A stretch of DNA of 11,423 bases, from assembly GCA_020626545.1 (NCBI GenBank), contig JAHKZS010000092.1, forward strand, positions 1-11,423, written 5' to 3'. The DNA comes from a bacterium. Lineage in GTDB: Bacteria; Bacillota; Clostridia; Oscillospirales; Acutalibacteraceae. A program made the translations under genes and the position numbers. Below, in pieces: positions 1-7,554 of this stretch (position 1 is the first letter of the stretch; every line of letters starts with the position of its first letter). Under the pieces are notes generated by a model, which saw nothing but the letters and a program-made list of their open reading frames with translations, was not told the origin of the DNA and searched no databases.

Positions 1-14
1 ATGTGCAGTTAATA

Positions 15-47
15 TGTAATAAATAACTTTAGAATGTAATAATTAAC
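15..47. repeat. Pair of 13-nt near-direct repeats, 20-nt period
   Basis: TGTAATAAATAAC (15-27) and TGTAATAATTAAC (35-47) differ at one position and start exactly 20 nt apart, about two helical turns. A weaker third match (10 of 13) falls in phase at 55-67. Such spacing would fit tandem binding sites for a regulator of a gene left of the window. The region is very AT-rich, so chance similarity is a serious alternative. Confidence 0.3.
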
Positions 48-160
48 ATACTTATTTTATAATTAAATACTATTAAATTCAAGTTTTTTCACCAATTTTA
101 TTTTTTACAAGAAAGCGCATACTTCTGAACTGACAATAAAAACCTTTTTGCCTTTTTTTT

Positions 161-194
161 AAAACAAAAACCGCTCTGTCGCTACAGAACGGTT
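161..194 (-). terminator. Intrinsic terminator of the leftward operon
   Basis: Read on the minus strand, AACCGTTCTGT and ACAGAGCGGTT form an 11-bp stem with one T-G wobble, closed by a 4-nt AGCG loop. TTTGTTTT follows at once. This is a textbook Rho-independent terminator placed about 40 nt after the last minus-strand stop codon. On the plus strand the hairpin is followed by GTATTAAAATT, a poor U-tract, so it is best read as acting on the minus-strand genes only. It marks the 3' end of the operon that starts near 9324. Confidence 0.88.
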
Positions 195-233
195 GTATTA
201 AAATTCTCGGTTTTTTTACACGTGCTTTTGGTA

Positions 234-662
234 TTATTCAACCGGTTTTTTATATTCAGAGGAGCCGAACGCGATAATCATCTGAAAAACATACGGCATA
301 AAAAACATACCGATTTTAAACCAAGTACCCTTACCGAAGCAATTGCCCATTTTATTCGTGTGTACAGCCTCCATAACGAGAGTGCATACCGTAGCAAAAA
401 TTGTAAACACAGTTTTAAACCATAAAGGCAAATCAATCACAGTAATTACAAAGGTTTCAAACACCCAAATAATCATCTCCAGCGCAAACCAGATATGTTT
501 CATTCCGACGATATGATGAGAAAGAAAAATATTGTAAAAAGGTATAAGCGATTTCCATCCCTTTTCACCGGCTTTTTCGAGAATTCTCCAATGTGAAATC
601 GCTATTTGCAGTACAAATACCGCAAGAAATGCGTACCATATAATTTTCAACAATGTATCCAT
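234..662 (-). CDS. Small DUF5684-like integral membrane protein
   Basis: This 142-residue protein is almost wholly hydrophobic. About four membrane segments are visible, near residues 4-25, 57-78, 82-100 and 113-132. Residues 30-44 (KAGEKGWKSLIPFYN) and 107-113 (NCFGKGT) match what I know of DUF5684-type proteins, which carry a KAGxxGWxxLIPxYN loop and a FGKG motif; no biochemical function is established for them. The start at 662 is supported by GGAGAA (667-672) about 5 nt upstream. It lies 23 nt after the phosphatase stop codon and is the last gene before the terminator, so it is probably co-transcribed with the signalling genes. A role as membrane partner or accessory of the phosphatase is only a guess. 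The family call is from motif memory. Confidence 0.75.
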   Translation of the reverse strand: MDTLLKIIWYAFLAVFVLQIAISHWRILEKAGEKGWKSLIPFYNIFLSHHIVGMKHIWFALEMIIWVFETFVITVIDLPLWFKTVFTIFATVCTLVMEAVHTNKMGNCFGKGTWFKIGMFFMPYVFQMIIAFGSSEYKKPVE

Positions 663-685
663 CTAATTCTCCATATCTATTTTCG

Positions 686-2146
686 TTAATCTGTATTATA
701 TCCGTTATATCTAAAGCTTACCATAGTAATATCGTCGCTTTGGTCATAGCCTTGGACAAAGTTATCGAGCTCAATTTTAACGGTACCGATAAGCTCCTCG
801 GGAGAAGCCGACGAATTTTTATTAAGGGCGTCGACCATTCTCTCTGTTGAAAAAAGCTCATGCTCGCTGTTATTAGCCTCGGGAACACCGTCGGTATACA
901 GGAATAGAGCGTCACCATTTTTAAGAGTAAACTCGTAGTCCTTATAGCGTACATTCTCCATACCGCCGACGATAAAGCTGTGATTATCTTTCAGCACTTC
1001 GTATTCACCGTTTCTGTCACGGAATACAGGGTACTCATGACCGGCGTTAGCGGCTATACCCTTACCTGTTTTAAGGTCGATAATTCCGAGCCATACAGTT
1101 ACGAACATTTCTGCTTTATTATTTTTACAAATACGGTTATTTACGAAGCCGAGTATTTCGCCCGGAGTTCCGCCCATAAGAGCGCGGTCGCTGATAAGAA
1201 TTTTTGCCGCCATCATAAACAGCGCGGCAGGTACTCCCTTATCGGAAACATCCGCGACTACAATCGCGAGATGGTCATCATCCACAAAGAAAAAGTCGTA
1301 GAAATCTCCGCCGACTTCCTTAGCGGTATACATAGCGGCGTATATATCAAATTCGGTTCTCTCAGGGAACGGCGGAAATATATTAGGAACTACGCCGTTT
1401 TGAATACGGTTAGCCGAATCGAGCTCTATCTTAACCTTAGCGGACGCGGTAGCGACACGCTCCTGCTCAATAACCATATTATAACCGTGCTGCGCAATAA
1501 GCACGGCTATCATCGTTATAATCATAAACACTAAAAGTCTGGGTAAGAAACCGTGTATTAATGACCTAACTAAAATTTCGTTAGGGTCGCCGCCAAGGGT
1601 TAAAAGGCTCTCACGAAGCGTACCGTGAATAACTACATTCGTTCCTTCGGCAAGCGGAGGGAAGAAGTTTAGGCCTACTATTCCGAAGTAAGCCGCCGAT
1701 ATAGTTCCGACTAACAGCGACATTATTGAAAGCGCCGAAATAATATACGTAAAGCCTCTCGAGAAATATCGGCTCGACAAAAGAACCGGTATTGTCATAA
1801 TAAGAATCACGTTATGGTTAAGGGCGCTGAACAGCCTTGTCAGCACAACCAGCAGACATATAACCATAAGGTACTTGAGCCAACTTTTCTGTCCTTTAAA
1901 GATAAAATACAAAACAAGCGGAAAAGCTAACTCGAACAAGCCCTGGATCGCGAGCATATTCATACGATGTTTATCAAGCGTAAAAACTCCGAACATGTTC
2001 AAAATCCACGCGACAATAAGTATAACTCCGCAAGCCGCCATAACTATAGCTACAAGGCGGTTGGACTCAACCTCGTTTTTCTTAAAAATTCTTTTAGTGT
2101 CTTCCGAACCGTAGACAGTAAAATACTTTTTTAATCTATCAACCAT
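686..2146 (-). CDS. Membrane-bound SpoIIE/RsbU-type PP2C serine phosphatase
   Basis: This 486-residue protein has about six membrane segments (near residues 31-55, 62-84, 89-106, 111-128, 132-157 and 199-220). A helical linker follows (222-250), then a SpoIIE-family PP2C domain (about 250-481). The metal-binding aspartates typical of the family are visible: D281 in EVGGDFYD, D299 in ADVSDKG, D419 in LYTDG and D471/D472 in QSDD. NAGH is at 367-370. The family dephosphorylates phosphoserine on STAS anti-anti-sigma proteins, and the likely substrate is the STAS protein of the same operon. The polytopic N-terminus is not a recognised PAS, GAF or response-regulator input, so it may sense a membrane or lipid signal. 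The start at 2146 has CTGGAG (2153-2158) upstream and lies 3 nt after the kinase stop codon, so kinase and phosphatase should be translated together. Confidence 0.92.
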   Translation of the reverse strand: MVDRLKKYFTVYGSEDTKRIFKKNEVESNRLVAIVMAACGVILIVAWILNMFGVFTLDKHRMNMLAIQGLFELAFPLVLYFIFKGQKSWLKYLMVICLLVVLTRLFSALNHNVILIMTIPVLLSSRYFSRGFTYIISALSIMSLLVGTISAAYFGIVGLNFFPPLAEGTNVVIHGTLRESLLTLGGDPNEILVRSLIHGFLPRLLVFMIITMIAVLIAQHGYNMVIEQERVATASAKVKIELDSANRIQNGVVPNIFPPFPERTEFDIYAAMYTAKEVGGDFYDFFFVDDDHLAIVVADVSDKGVPAALFMMAAKILISDRALMGGTPGEILGFVNNRICKNNKAEMFVTVWLGIIDLKTGKGIAANAGHEYPVFRDRNGEYEVLKDNHSFIVGGMENVRYKDYEFTLKNGDALFLYTDGVPEANNSEHELFSTERMVDALNKNSSASPEELIGTVKIELDNFVQGYDQSDDITMVSFRYNGYNTD

Positions 2147-2149
2147 ATA

Positions 2150-2560
2150 TTACTCCAGATTCTTTTTAATCTTCAGGATATTATGGCCGTTCTCAAATTC
2201 ATACTCAACCAGATCCATAGACTTTTTAACGAGGAAAATTCCGAGCCCTCCGATTCCTCTCTCCTCAGCGGAAAGAGTAATATCAGGAGTCGCCGCCGAA
2301 AGCGGATCAAAAGGTTTACCGTGGTCAATAAAGGTAATAACTACTGAAAGTGGCGATTTGTCAACCTCAATTCTTACGGTAGCTTTTCCGGTTGCGGGGT
2401 TATAGGCGTAACGGGCTATATTTCCGAACAATTCGTCGATAGCTACGTCTATCTGAATTTGAGCTTTCATCGGGCAATTTAGCTGTTCCAGTTCTTCGTT
2501 TATAAAATTAGTAACTGTTTCTATATTCTCAATAGCGGCGTCAACAGTAAGTTCCTTCAT
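2150..2560 (-). CDS. RsbW/SpoIIAB-like ATP-binding serine kinase
   Basis: This 136-residue soluble protein is a GHKL ATPase of the anti-sigma-factor kinase type. The N box IDELFGNIARYAY (41-53) keeps E43 and N47, which correspond to the catalytic Glu and Mg-binding Asn of the family. The G1 box is DHGKPFDP (79-86) and the G2 box is RGIGGLGIFLVKK (101-113). All nucleotide-binding motifs look intact. Known relatives phosphorylate a serine on a STAS partner and, when free, bind a client such as a sigma factor. No sigma factor is encoded in this window, so the client is unknown. I chose the start at 2560 over an in-frame ATG at 2599 because a perfect GGAGGTG (2568-2574) precedes it and the upstream 13 residues fall inside the esterase gene. 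Its ATG overlaps the esterase TGA in TGATG. Confidence 0.9.
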   Translation of the reverse strand: MKELTVDAAIENIETVTNFINEELEQLNCPMKAQIQIDVAIDELFGNIARYAYNPATGKATVRIEVDKSPLSVVITFIDHGKPFDPLSAATPDITLSAEERGIGGLGIFLVKKSMDLVEYEFENGHNILKIKKNLE

Positions 2561-4221
2561 CAGTTTGCACCTCCGTTTAATAATATTATTATAAGACATA
2601 CGATACCCGATATAATGCCTACTCCTAAGGCGATTTTTAAGAGCGCTTTTTTTACAAACGGAACATTAAAGCTCACGTGAGCGTAACTCGCGCTGATCGT
2701 ATCTCTTAAAAGCGGCATAAGAAGCCTTCGCTGATCTTTTTTGATATCGTATTCAAGCTTTGGTTCTTTTTCCAGAATCATCGCGGCTCTGTCGCTCGGA
2801 TTATACTTTTTCCATTCGAGAGATTCTATCGATGGATTTCCTGTTTTAGCAAACGTTGTCCACATCTCCATAGTTTTATCGGAAAGCTGTTTATCGGCAG
2901 GATTTCCAATATAAATTGTTTCGTCCAAATTACCGAAAACATAAGCAAGCTCTACGGCGTGGCAGGCTCCATAATGTTTTATAGCCGAAGGTTCTTTCCA
3001 GTAATACATATAAGCGTTTCCGCCGTTTTCGGCGTGAGACTGCGCCTGAACAATTGCGGGAAGCCTGAATAAAACCTCGTTGTAGAACTCAGTAATACGC
3101 CAAATATTATGTTCCTTTTGCTCGGGCATAAAATCTTTTACAAGCTTTTTTGCTTCGTCAGACAGAGCGCTGACATCATTTTCGTATCTAACGCTCATAC
3201 CTATACGATAGGGAATAAATCCGCCGAGCTCCCCTATCCAGTAGTTGAGCTCATTGGAGTTAGTTCCGATTAGGATATCGACATCCTTAGTATATCCGTC
3301 GCGATAAGGCTGATACGCGTCTATGGGGATTAGCTTACCGTCGCGCTGCGGGAAATTATTTTCGAGGTCAAGCTTATCGTTAAGTTTCTTCAACTCGGAG
3401 TCGGACAGTTTCATTAAATCGTCCATACAACTCGCTTTGGCTCCCGCTAAAAGCTTACGGGTATATTCCATACATTCCTCTTTGGAATATGTGAGAGCTA
3501 CTGAGCCGCTCTCGGCGATAACCCGGTTAAACAAACCTTTAGCCTCGGGAATAATCGGTAAAAGCGATACGCTTCCTCCTCCGGCGGATTCGCCGAAAAT
3601 CGTTACGTTATCGGGATTTCCGCCGAAAGCTGAGATATTCTTTTTCACCCATCTTAGCGCTTCTATCTGATCTAATATTCCGAGGTTCGGGGCGTCGGGG
3701 AAATCCTCGCCGCCCTTAACTTCGCTAAAATCAACAAAACCCGTAAGTCCTATTCTGTATCCGACCGTAACAAGCACAATATCGGGATGAGCGGAAACGA
3801 GATTCACTCCGTTATAAAGCGGATCCGCTGTTCCGCCCCAACCGTACGAGCCGCCGTGAAAAAATACCATTACCGTTTTATTCTTTATGGTAAGGTCAGT
3901 CCAAATATTCAGATAAAGGCAATCCTCGCTCTGAGGATAATAGGAAGCTCTCTCGCTGTTCCATTCTACCTGAATCGGAGATCTGCCGTTATAGTAAGCC
4001 TCAAAAGCTTTATCGCTGTCTTCTACAGGCTCGGGCTTTTTCCAACGACGGTTTCCCGTCGGAGATTTAGCGAAAGGTATTCCGCGGAATTCTACCGTTT
4101 TTCCTTTTTCTTTTCCGACGAAAGTTCCGTTATAACACTTTACGGCTACTTTTTCATCGAAACTTTGTATCTCTTTATTTACTCCATAGCTGTTTTTGAT
4201 ATCAGCCTTTGATGTACTCAT
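2560..4221 (-). CDS. Type B carboxylesterase (alpha/beta hydrolase) with C-terminal membrane anchor
   Basis: This 553-residue protein has the hallmarks of carboxylesterase family B: EDCLYLNIW (99-107), oxyanion-hole HGGS (122-125), nucleophile elbow GESAGGGS with S212, acid residue E324 in TNSNE and H421 in YGACHAVELAYVFGN. The triad is complete, so an active ester hydrolase or acyltransferase is expected. There is no signal peptide. Residues 527-549 form a single hydrophobic helix preceded by KK and followed by only a few residues, which looks like a tail anchor holding the catalytic domain at the cytoplasmic face of the membrane. The start at 4221 has AGGAG (4228-4232) upstream and overlaps the NRPS stop by 4 nt (ATGA). 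Lying directly behind an NRPS without a thioesterase domain, it may release or trim the product; that is inference. Its true substrate cannot be read from sequence. Confidence 0.93.
   Translation of the reverse strand: MSTSKADIKNSYGVNKEIQSFDEKVAVKCYNGTFVGKEKGKTVEFRGIPFAKSPTGNRRWKKPEPVEDSDKAFEAYYNGRSPIQVEWNSERASYYPQSEDCLYLNIWTDLTIKNKTVMVFFHGGSYGWGGTADPLYNGVNLVSAHPDIVLVTVGYRIGLTGFVDFSEVKGGEDFPDAPNLGILDQIEALRWVKKNISAFGGNPDNVTIFGESAGGGSVSLLPIIPEAKGLFNRVIAESGSVALTYSKEECMEYTRKLLAGAKASCMDDLMKLSDSELKKLNDKLDLENNFPQRDGKLIPIDAYQPYRDGYTKDVDILIGTNSNELNYWIGELGGFIPYRIGMSVRYENDVSALSDEAKKLVKDFMPEQKEHNIWRITEFYNEVLFRLPAIVQAQSHAENGGNAYMYYWKEPSAIKHYGACHAVELAYVFGNLDETIYIGNPADKQLSDKTMEMWTTFAKTGNPSIESLEWKKYNPSDRAAMILEKEPKLEYDIKKDQRRLLMPLLRDTISASYAHVSFNVPFVKKALLKIALGVGIISGIVCLIIILLNGGAN
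2568..2574 (-). promoter_or_regulatory. Ribosome binding site of the RsbW-like gene, inside the esterase
   Basis: On the minus strand the sequence reads GGAGGTG, 7 nt before the ATG at 2560. It also encodes the Gly-Gly-Ala tail of the upstream esterase. It decides the start of the kinase gene against the longer in-frame alternative and, with the TGATG overlap, suggests translational coupling. Confidence 0.8.
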
Positions 4222-7205
4222 TTCTTTCTCCTGAAAATAGCAGCGACTGTTTCGAAGAAGTTTTTCTTATCGCTGAGTTTCTTACGAAGCTCGCGAATAG
4301 TTATATCGTTCTGGGAATTATGTGTTACGAGCGACTGAGCTGTATTAACATAAATATCCTTAAAGCGCTCGATGCTCGAATCCTCGTATCTGCTCGCGGC
4401 ATAGTCAATCATAAGTACGAGTCCGTCGCTTCCGTCGAGAATCTCCATATCGAGAATAGTCTGGGAAGCCGCCTGGTTCTGTCTTATATCAATCGACTCT
4501 ACATTAAGCTCCTCAAGTCCGCCCATATCACGAATATCCTGCTGATACAGGAGATACGCGGTATCGTCGCTTACAACCTCGCTGTCCTTTTCAACATACG
4601 GATAACAGCTGTGTTCGATACCTTTTTGAACCTGAGTATGAACATCCGCGAAGAGCTCTCTTAGAGTCATTTCATCCTTAAGCCTTACGCCTATGGGTAA
4701 ATCCCTGAATAAAAGGCCTACCGACGACATACTGAGCATATCCTCTCGTCCGTTATAAATCCACGAGAGTTTAATATCATCCTTTTCGTTGTAAATAGAA
4801 ATCGCAAGCGCCGCGACAGAGATAAAGAACTCGTTTCGGCTGATTCGATACTGTTTTTCCATAGCCTTCATCTGAGGCTGTTCGATACCGATTTCCGCGA
4901 AAATTTCACCCATTTCATTCTCGCGGGATTCGTGATCGGTTTCCGGATAACACGACCACTCTATTCCGTCATAGGTATCCTCGAAGTACTTTTTACTCTC
5001 CTCGTAGAAATCGGTATTCTGCTCGTTCTCTCGATTTTGGAGCATTAAATAGTAATAGTCGGGATCGGGCATCATACCCATATAAATTTTACCGACATTA
5101 CCCATAAACAGTTTAAGCGATGTACCGTCGAATAAGGTATGGTGTACATCGAAGAAGATATAACCGTTCTTCTCGGTTTCGAATACACGACAGCGGTAAA
5201 GACTTCCGCCGATAACCTTAAACGGCTGTACAAGCGTATCTTTGAGACTGTCGAACTCAAACTCGCTTATCTTCTCAACCTTAATATCTCTTAAGCTATC
5301 AGGTACATATTTCTGAACAATCTCACCGTCGTCATTAAAATTAAACTGGGTTAAAATCGCGGGATGGTGTTTAATTGCCGCCTGCATAGCGTCGGCGAGT
5401 TTATCGAGGTCGAACACATCCTTATCCACTTTCTGCATAGAGAATAGGTTGTACATAGTGGATTTAGGGGTATAGAGCTGGTAGTCAACCATATAGAGCT
5501 GTTCGGTTGTAAGCGGATGCTCTGTTTTAAGAGCTCTTTCGTTCTTGACTTCGGGAGCTTCACCGTCATCGTTAGCGTGATTCTCCTCATAAAGAGCGGC
5601 GATTTTCTTCGGACTTCTTCCGCGGAAGATTTCTCCGGAGTTAAGTCCTGTAAGTCCGCTCTGTACGATAAGCTGGATTGACGTAAGCGAGTCGCCGCCG
5701 AGCTCATAGAAATCGTCGTTCACACCGACTCTATCGAGCTTAAGCACTCTCTCCATAGCCTCGCACAACTTCTTCTCAGTTTCGGTTTCGGGAGCTTCGT
5801 ACTCTACGCGGAAGTCCTTAATATCAGGCTCGGGGAGAGCCTTTCTGTCCATTTTTCCGTTGGGTTTAAGCGGAATTTTATCAATCTTAATATAGTAAGC
5901 GGGTATCATATAATACGGAAGGCGCTTCGACAGTTCCTGCCGCATCATTTCGGGGTCAACCTCAATATCGGCTGTGTAATAAGCGCAAAGGTAGCTTTGG
6001 GTATTGTTCTCAAATCCCTTAGCCGCTGCCCAATCAATTCCGAGAACCTGTTTTATAGACGCCTCAATTTCAGCGGGTTCGATACGGTTACCGTTAATCT
6101 TAATCATATCGTTGGAACGTCCGAGAAGAACGTAGTTTCCGTCGGCGTTTTTCATAGCCAAGTCGCCTGTATGATAAAGTCCGCCCGCGAAAGCTTTTTC
6201 GTTTTCTTCGGGGAGGTTCATATAACCTCGAACATATTCATTTACAAAGCAGAGTTCGCCGGTTTCGCCGTCCTCGACAGTATTTCCGTCCTCATCAAGA
6301 AGTTTAATATCGATGTCGATTTCGGGTTTACCTATCGGGCAGGTGTCATAAGCTTTATCAATCTTAAAAATACCGATAGCGAATCCGCTCTCGGAAGAAG
6401 CGTAAACGTTAATCAAATCAAGATTCTTATTATAAATATTGTTAGCGGGCTCGCTTCCGACAAAGAGCATTTTTAAGAACGGGCCTGTCTGGTTACCGAG
6501 CATACGAACATACGACGGTGTAAGGAAAGTAACCGAAATCCTCTTTTCGAGGAAGTGCCTTTTAAGCGCGATGGGGTTCTTTATAGTCGAATAACCGACT
6601 ACGTACATCTTCGCTCCGCGCTTATTGAGGAGCTGAAGAATAACCATAACAGAAGCGACAAAATTCATCGGAGCGAGCAGAGATACTCTTTCTTTATGGC
6701 TGAATAAATCCTTTCCGTCAAGGCTGATGGAACCAATAGACTGCTCCAGATTACCGAACTCGTGTAAAACACCTTTCGGGTTACCGGTAGTACCCGAGGT
6801 ATAGATCGCGTAAGCGGCGTCGTGAGGGTCAACCTCCTCAAAACCTTCGAGCGGCTCGCAGGACATAACTTCCTCCCAGTTATCTCCGCACAGCTCCGCC
6901 TTGCAGCCGCAGTCCTCACGGATATATTTAATACGCTCCGGCGCGTAGGTATCCTCTACAAGCGACCAGGCGGCACCGGCTTTCCATACACCGATCATTG
7001 CGACAATGGGCATAATTCCGCGCGGAAGATTAATAAGCACGAAATCTTCCTTACCAACTCCGTTACTCTTTAGATAGGAATAAACCTTAGCGCTCATATC
7101 GTCAATCTGGGCATAAGTCAAACCCTTTGAATGAGCCTCATCAAATAAAACAGCGGCATTAGGACTGTTTTCGGTATGATCTCTGAGAATTTCAATAATA
7201 GTCAT
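4218..7205 (-). CDS. Stand-alone nonribosomal peptide synthetase, A-PCP-C
   Basis: This 995-residue protein has three domains. The adenylation domain (about 1-455) has A3 YTSGTTGNPKG (135-145), A7 YHTGDL (344-349), A8 GRSNDMIKING (362-372) and A10 NGKMDRKALP with K451. The carrier protein (about 470-540) has the GGDS motif with phosphopantetheine site S506. The condensation domain (about 560-965) has an intact HHTLFDG (688-694) and a GLLFRDLPIGVRL segment (830-842) like motif C5. There is no N-terminal C domain and no thioesterase, so it can load one acid and make one bond to an acceptor supplied in trans or free. By manual alignment to GrsA, the pocket residues are V183, A184, M187, F227, L247, V249, V267, F275 and A276: wholly non-polar, with Val replacing the alpha-amine-binding Asp235. 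This suggests an acyl, aryl or other non-alpha-amino acid. No MbtH or phosphopantetheinyl transferase gene is visible nearby. Confidence 0.93.
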   Translation of the reverse strand: MTIIEILRDHTENSPNAAVLFDEAHSKGLTYAQIDDMSAKVYSYLKSNGVGKEDFVLINLPRGIMPIVAMIGVWKAGAAWSLVEDTYAPERIKYIREDCGCKAELCGDNWEEVMSCEPLEGFEEVDPHDAAYAIYTSGTTGNPKGVLHEFGNLEQSIGSISLDGKDLFSHKERVSLLAPMNFVASVMVILQLLNKRGAKMYVVGYSTIKNPIALKRHFLEKRISVTFLTPSYVRMLGNQTGPFLKMLFVGSEPANNIYNKNLDLINVYASSESGFAIGIFKIDKAYDTCPIGKPEIDIDIKLLDEDGNTVEDGETGELCFVNEYVRGYMNLPEENEKAFAGGLYHTGDLAMKNADGNYVLLGRSNDMIKINGNRIEPAEIEASIKQVLGIDWAAAKGFENNTQSYLCAYYTADIEVDPEMMRQELSKRLPYYMIPAYYIKIDKIPLKPNGKMDRKALPEPDIKDFRVEYEAPETETEKKLCEAMERVLKLDRVGVNDDFYELGGDSLTSIQLIVQSGLTGLNSGEIFRGRSPKKIAALYEENHANDDGEAPEVKNERALKTEHPLTTEQLYMVDYQLYTPKSTMYNLFSMQKVDKDVFDLDKLADAMQAAIKHHPAILTQFNFNDDGEIVQKYVPDSLRDIKVEKISEFEFDSLKDTLVQPFKVIGGSLYRCRVFETEKNGYIFFDVHHTLFDGTSLKLFMGNVGKIYMGMMPDPDYYYLMLQNRENEQNTDFYEESKKYFEDTYDGIEWSCYPETDHESRENEMGEIFAEIGIEQPQMKAMEKQYRISRNEFFISVAALAISIYNEKDDIKLSWIYNGREDMLSMSSVGLLFRDLPIGVRLKDEMTLRELFADVHTQVQKGIEHSCYPYVEKDSEVVSDDTAYLLYQQDIRDMGGLEELNVESIDIRQNQAASQTILDMEILDGSDGLVLMIDYAASRYEDSSIERFKDIYVNTAQSLVTHNSQNDITIRELRKKLSDKKNFFETVAAIFRRKK

Positions 7206-7223
7206 AACTCTACCTCACCCAGA

Positions 7224-7520
7224 TTATTCAACAGTAAGGATCTCCGAAAAGCCCGTTACTTCAAATATATCTTTAACGATATCGTTAGCGCCGACGATTT
7301 TCATAGAACCTTGCTTATTCATAATCTTCTGTAAGGAAAGAAGAACTCTAAGTCCCGCGGACGAGATATAATTGAGCTGGGTAAAGTCGAGCACAAGCTC
7401 CTCTACCCCGCCGAGATCCGCCTTCGCCTTTTCTTCGAACTCCTTTGAGGTAGATGTATCAACCCTGCCCTCTACAATGAGTTTAAGTGTAGATCCGTTT
7501 TTTTCGTTTTTAATAGTCAT
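7224..7520 (-). CDS. STAS-domain anti-anti-sigma-like protein
   Basis: This 98-residue protein is a single STAS domain of the SpoIIAA/RsbV type. The phosphorylation loop reads YISSAGLRVLL (51-61). By alignment with DSSGLG of SpoIIAA, S54 is the serine expected to be phosphorylated, and S53 takes the place of the usual Asp, a variant I know from many clostridial STAS proteins. In the known systems the unphosphorylated form binds an RsbW-type kinase and frees its client, while a PP2C phosphatase resets it. Both partner types are encoded in this operon, as is a HATPase domain on the transporter immediately upstream. The start at 7520 has AAGGAGA (7528-7534). It sits 34 nt after the transporter gene and 18 nt before the NRPS. 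Which of the two HATPase domains it binds is open. Confidence 0.92.
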   Translation of the reverse strand: MTIKNEKNGSTLKLIVEGRVDTSTSKEFEEKAKADLGGVEELVLDFTQLNYISSAGLRVLLSLQKIMNKQGSMKIVGANDIVKDIFEVTGFSEILTVE

Positions 7521-7554
7521 AATACTATCTCCTTTATATTTTATTTATATTTTT

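Larger units (their letters stand above)
1..233. other. AT-rich non-coding left end
   Basis: No convincing gene is seen here on either strand; stop codons are frequent and no ribosome binding site precedes an open frame. The stretch holds the intrinsic terminator of the leftward operon (161-194). Further left, two near-identical 13-nt direct repeats lie at 15-27 and 35-47. Positions 58-63 read TATAAT on the plus strand but lack a recognisable -35 at the right distance, so I do not call a promoter. The segment probably separates the operon from a gene beyond the left edge. Confidence 0.6.

Noticed and set aside
161..194. Terminator acting on the plus strand too
   Set aside because: The plus-strand sequence after the hairpin is not T-rich and no plus-strand gene ends there.
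980..1534. 184-codon plus-strand frame opposite the phosphatase gene
   Set aside because: It is antisense to the PP2C domain coding region, with no ribosome binding site or recognisable motif.
2561..2599. Longer start for the RsbW-like kinase at 2599
   Set aside because: The extra 13 residues lie inside the esterase gene and have no ribosome binding site; GGAGGTG favours 2560.
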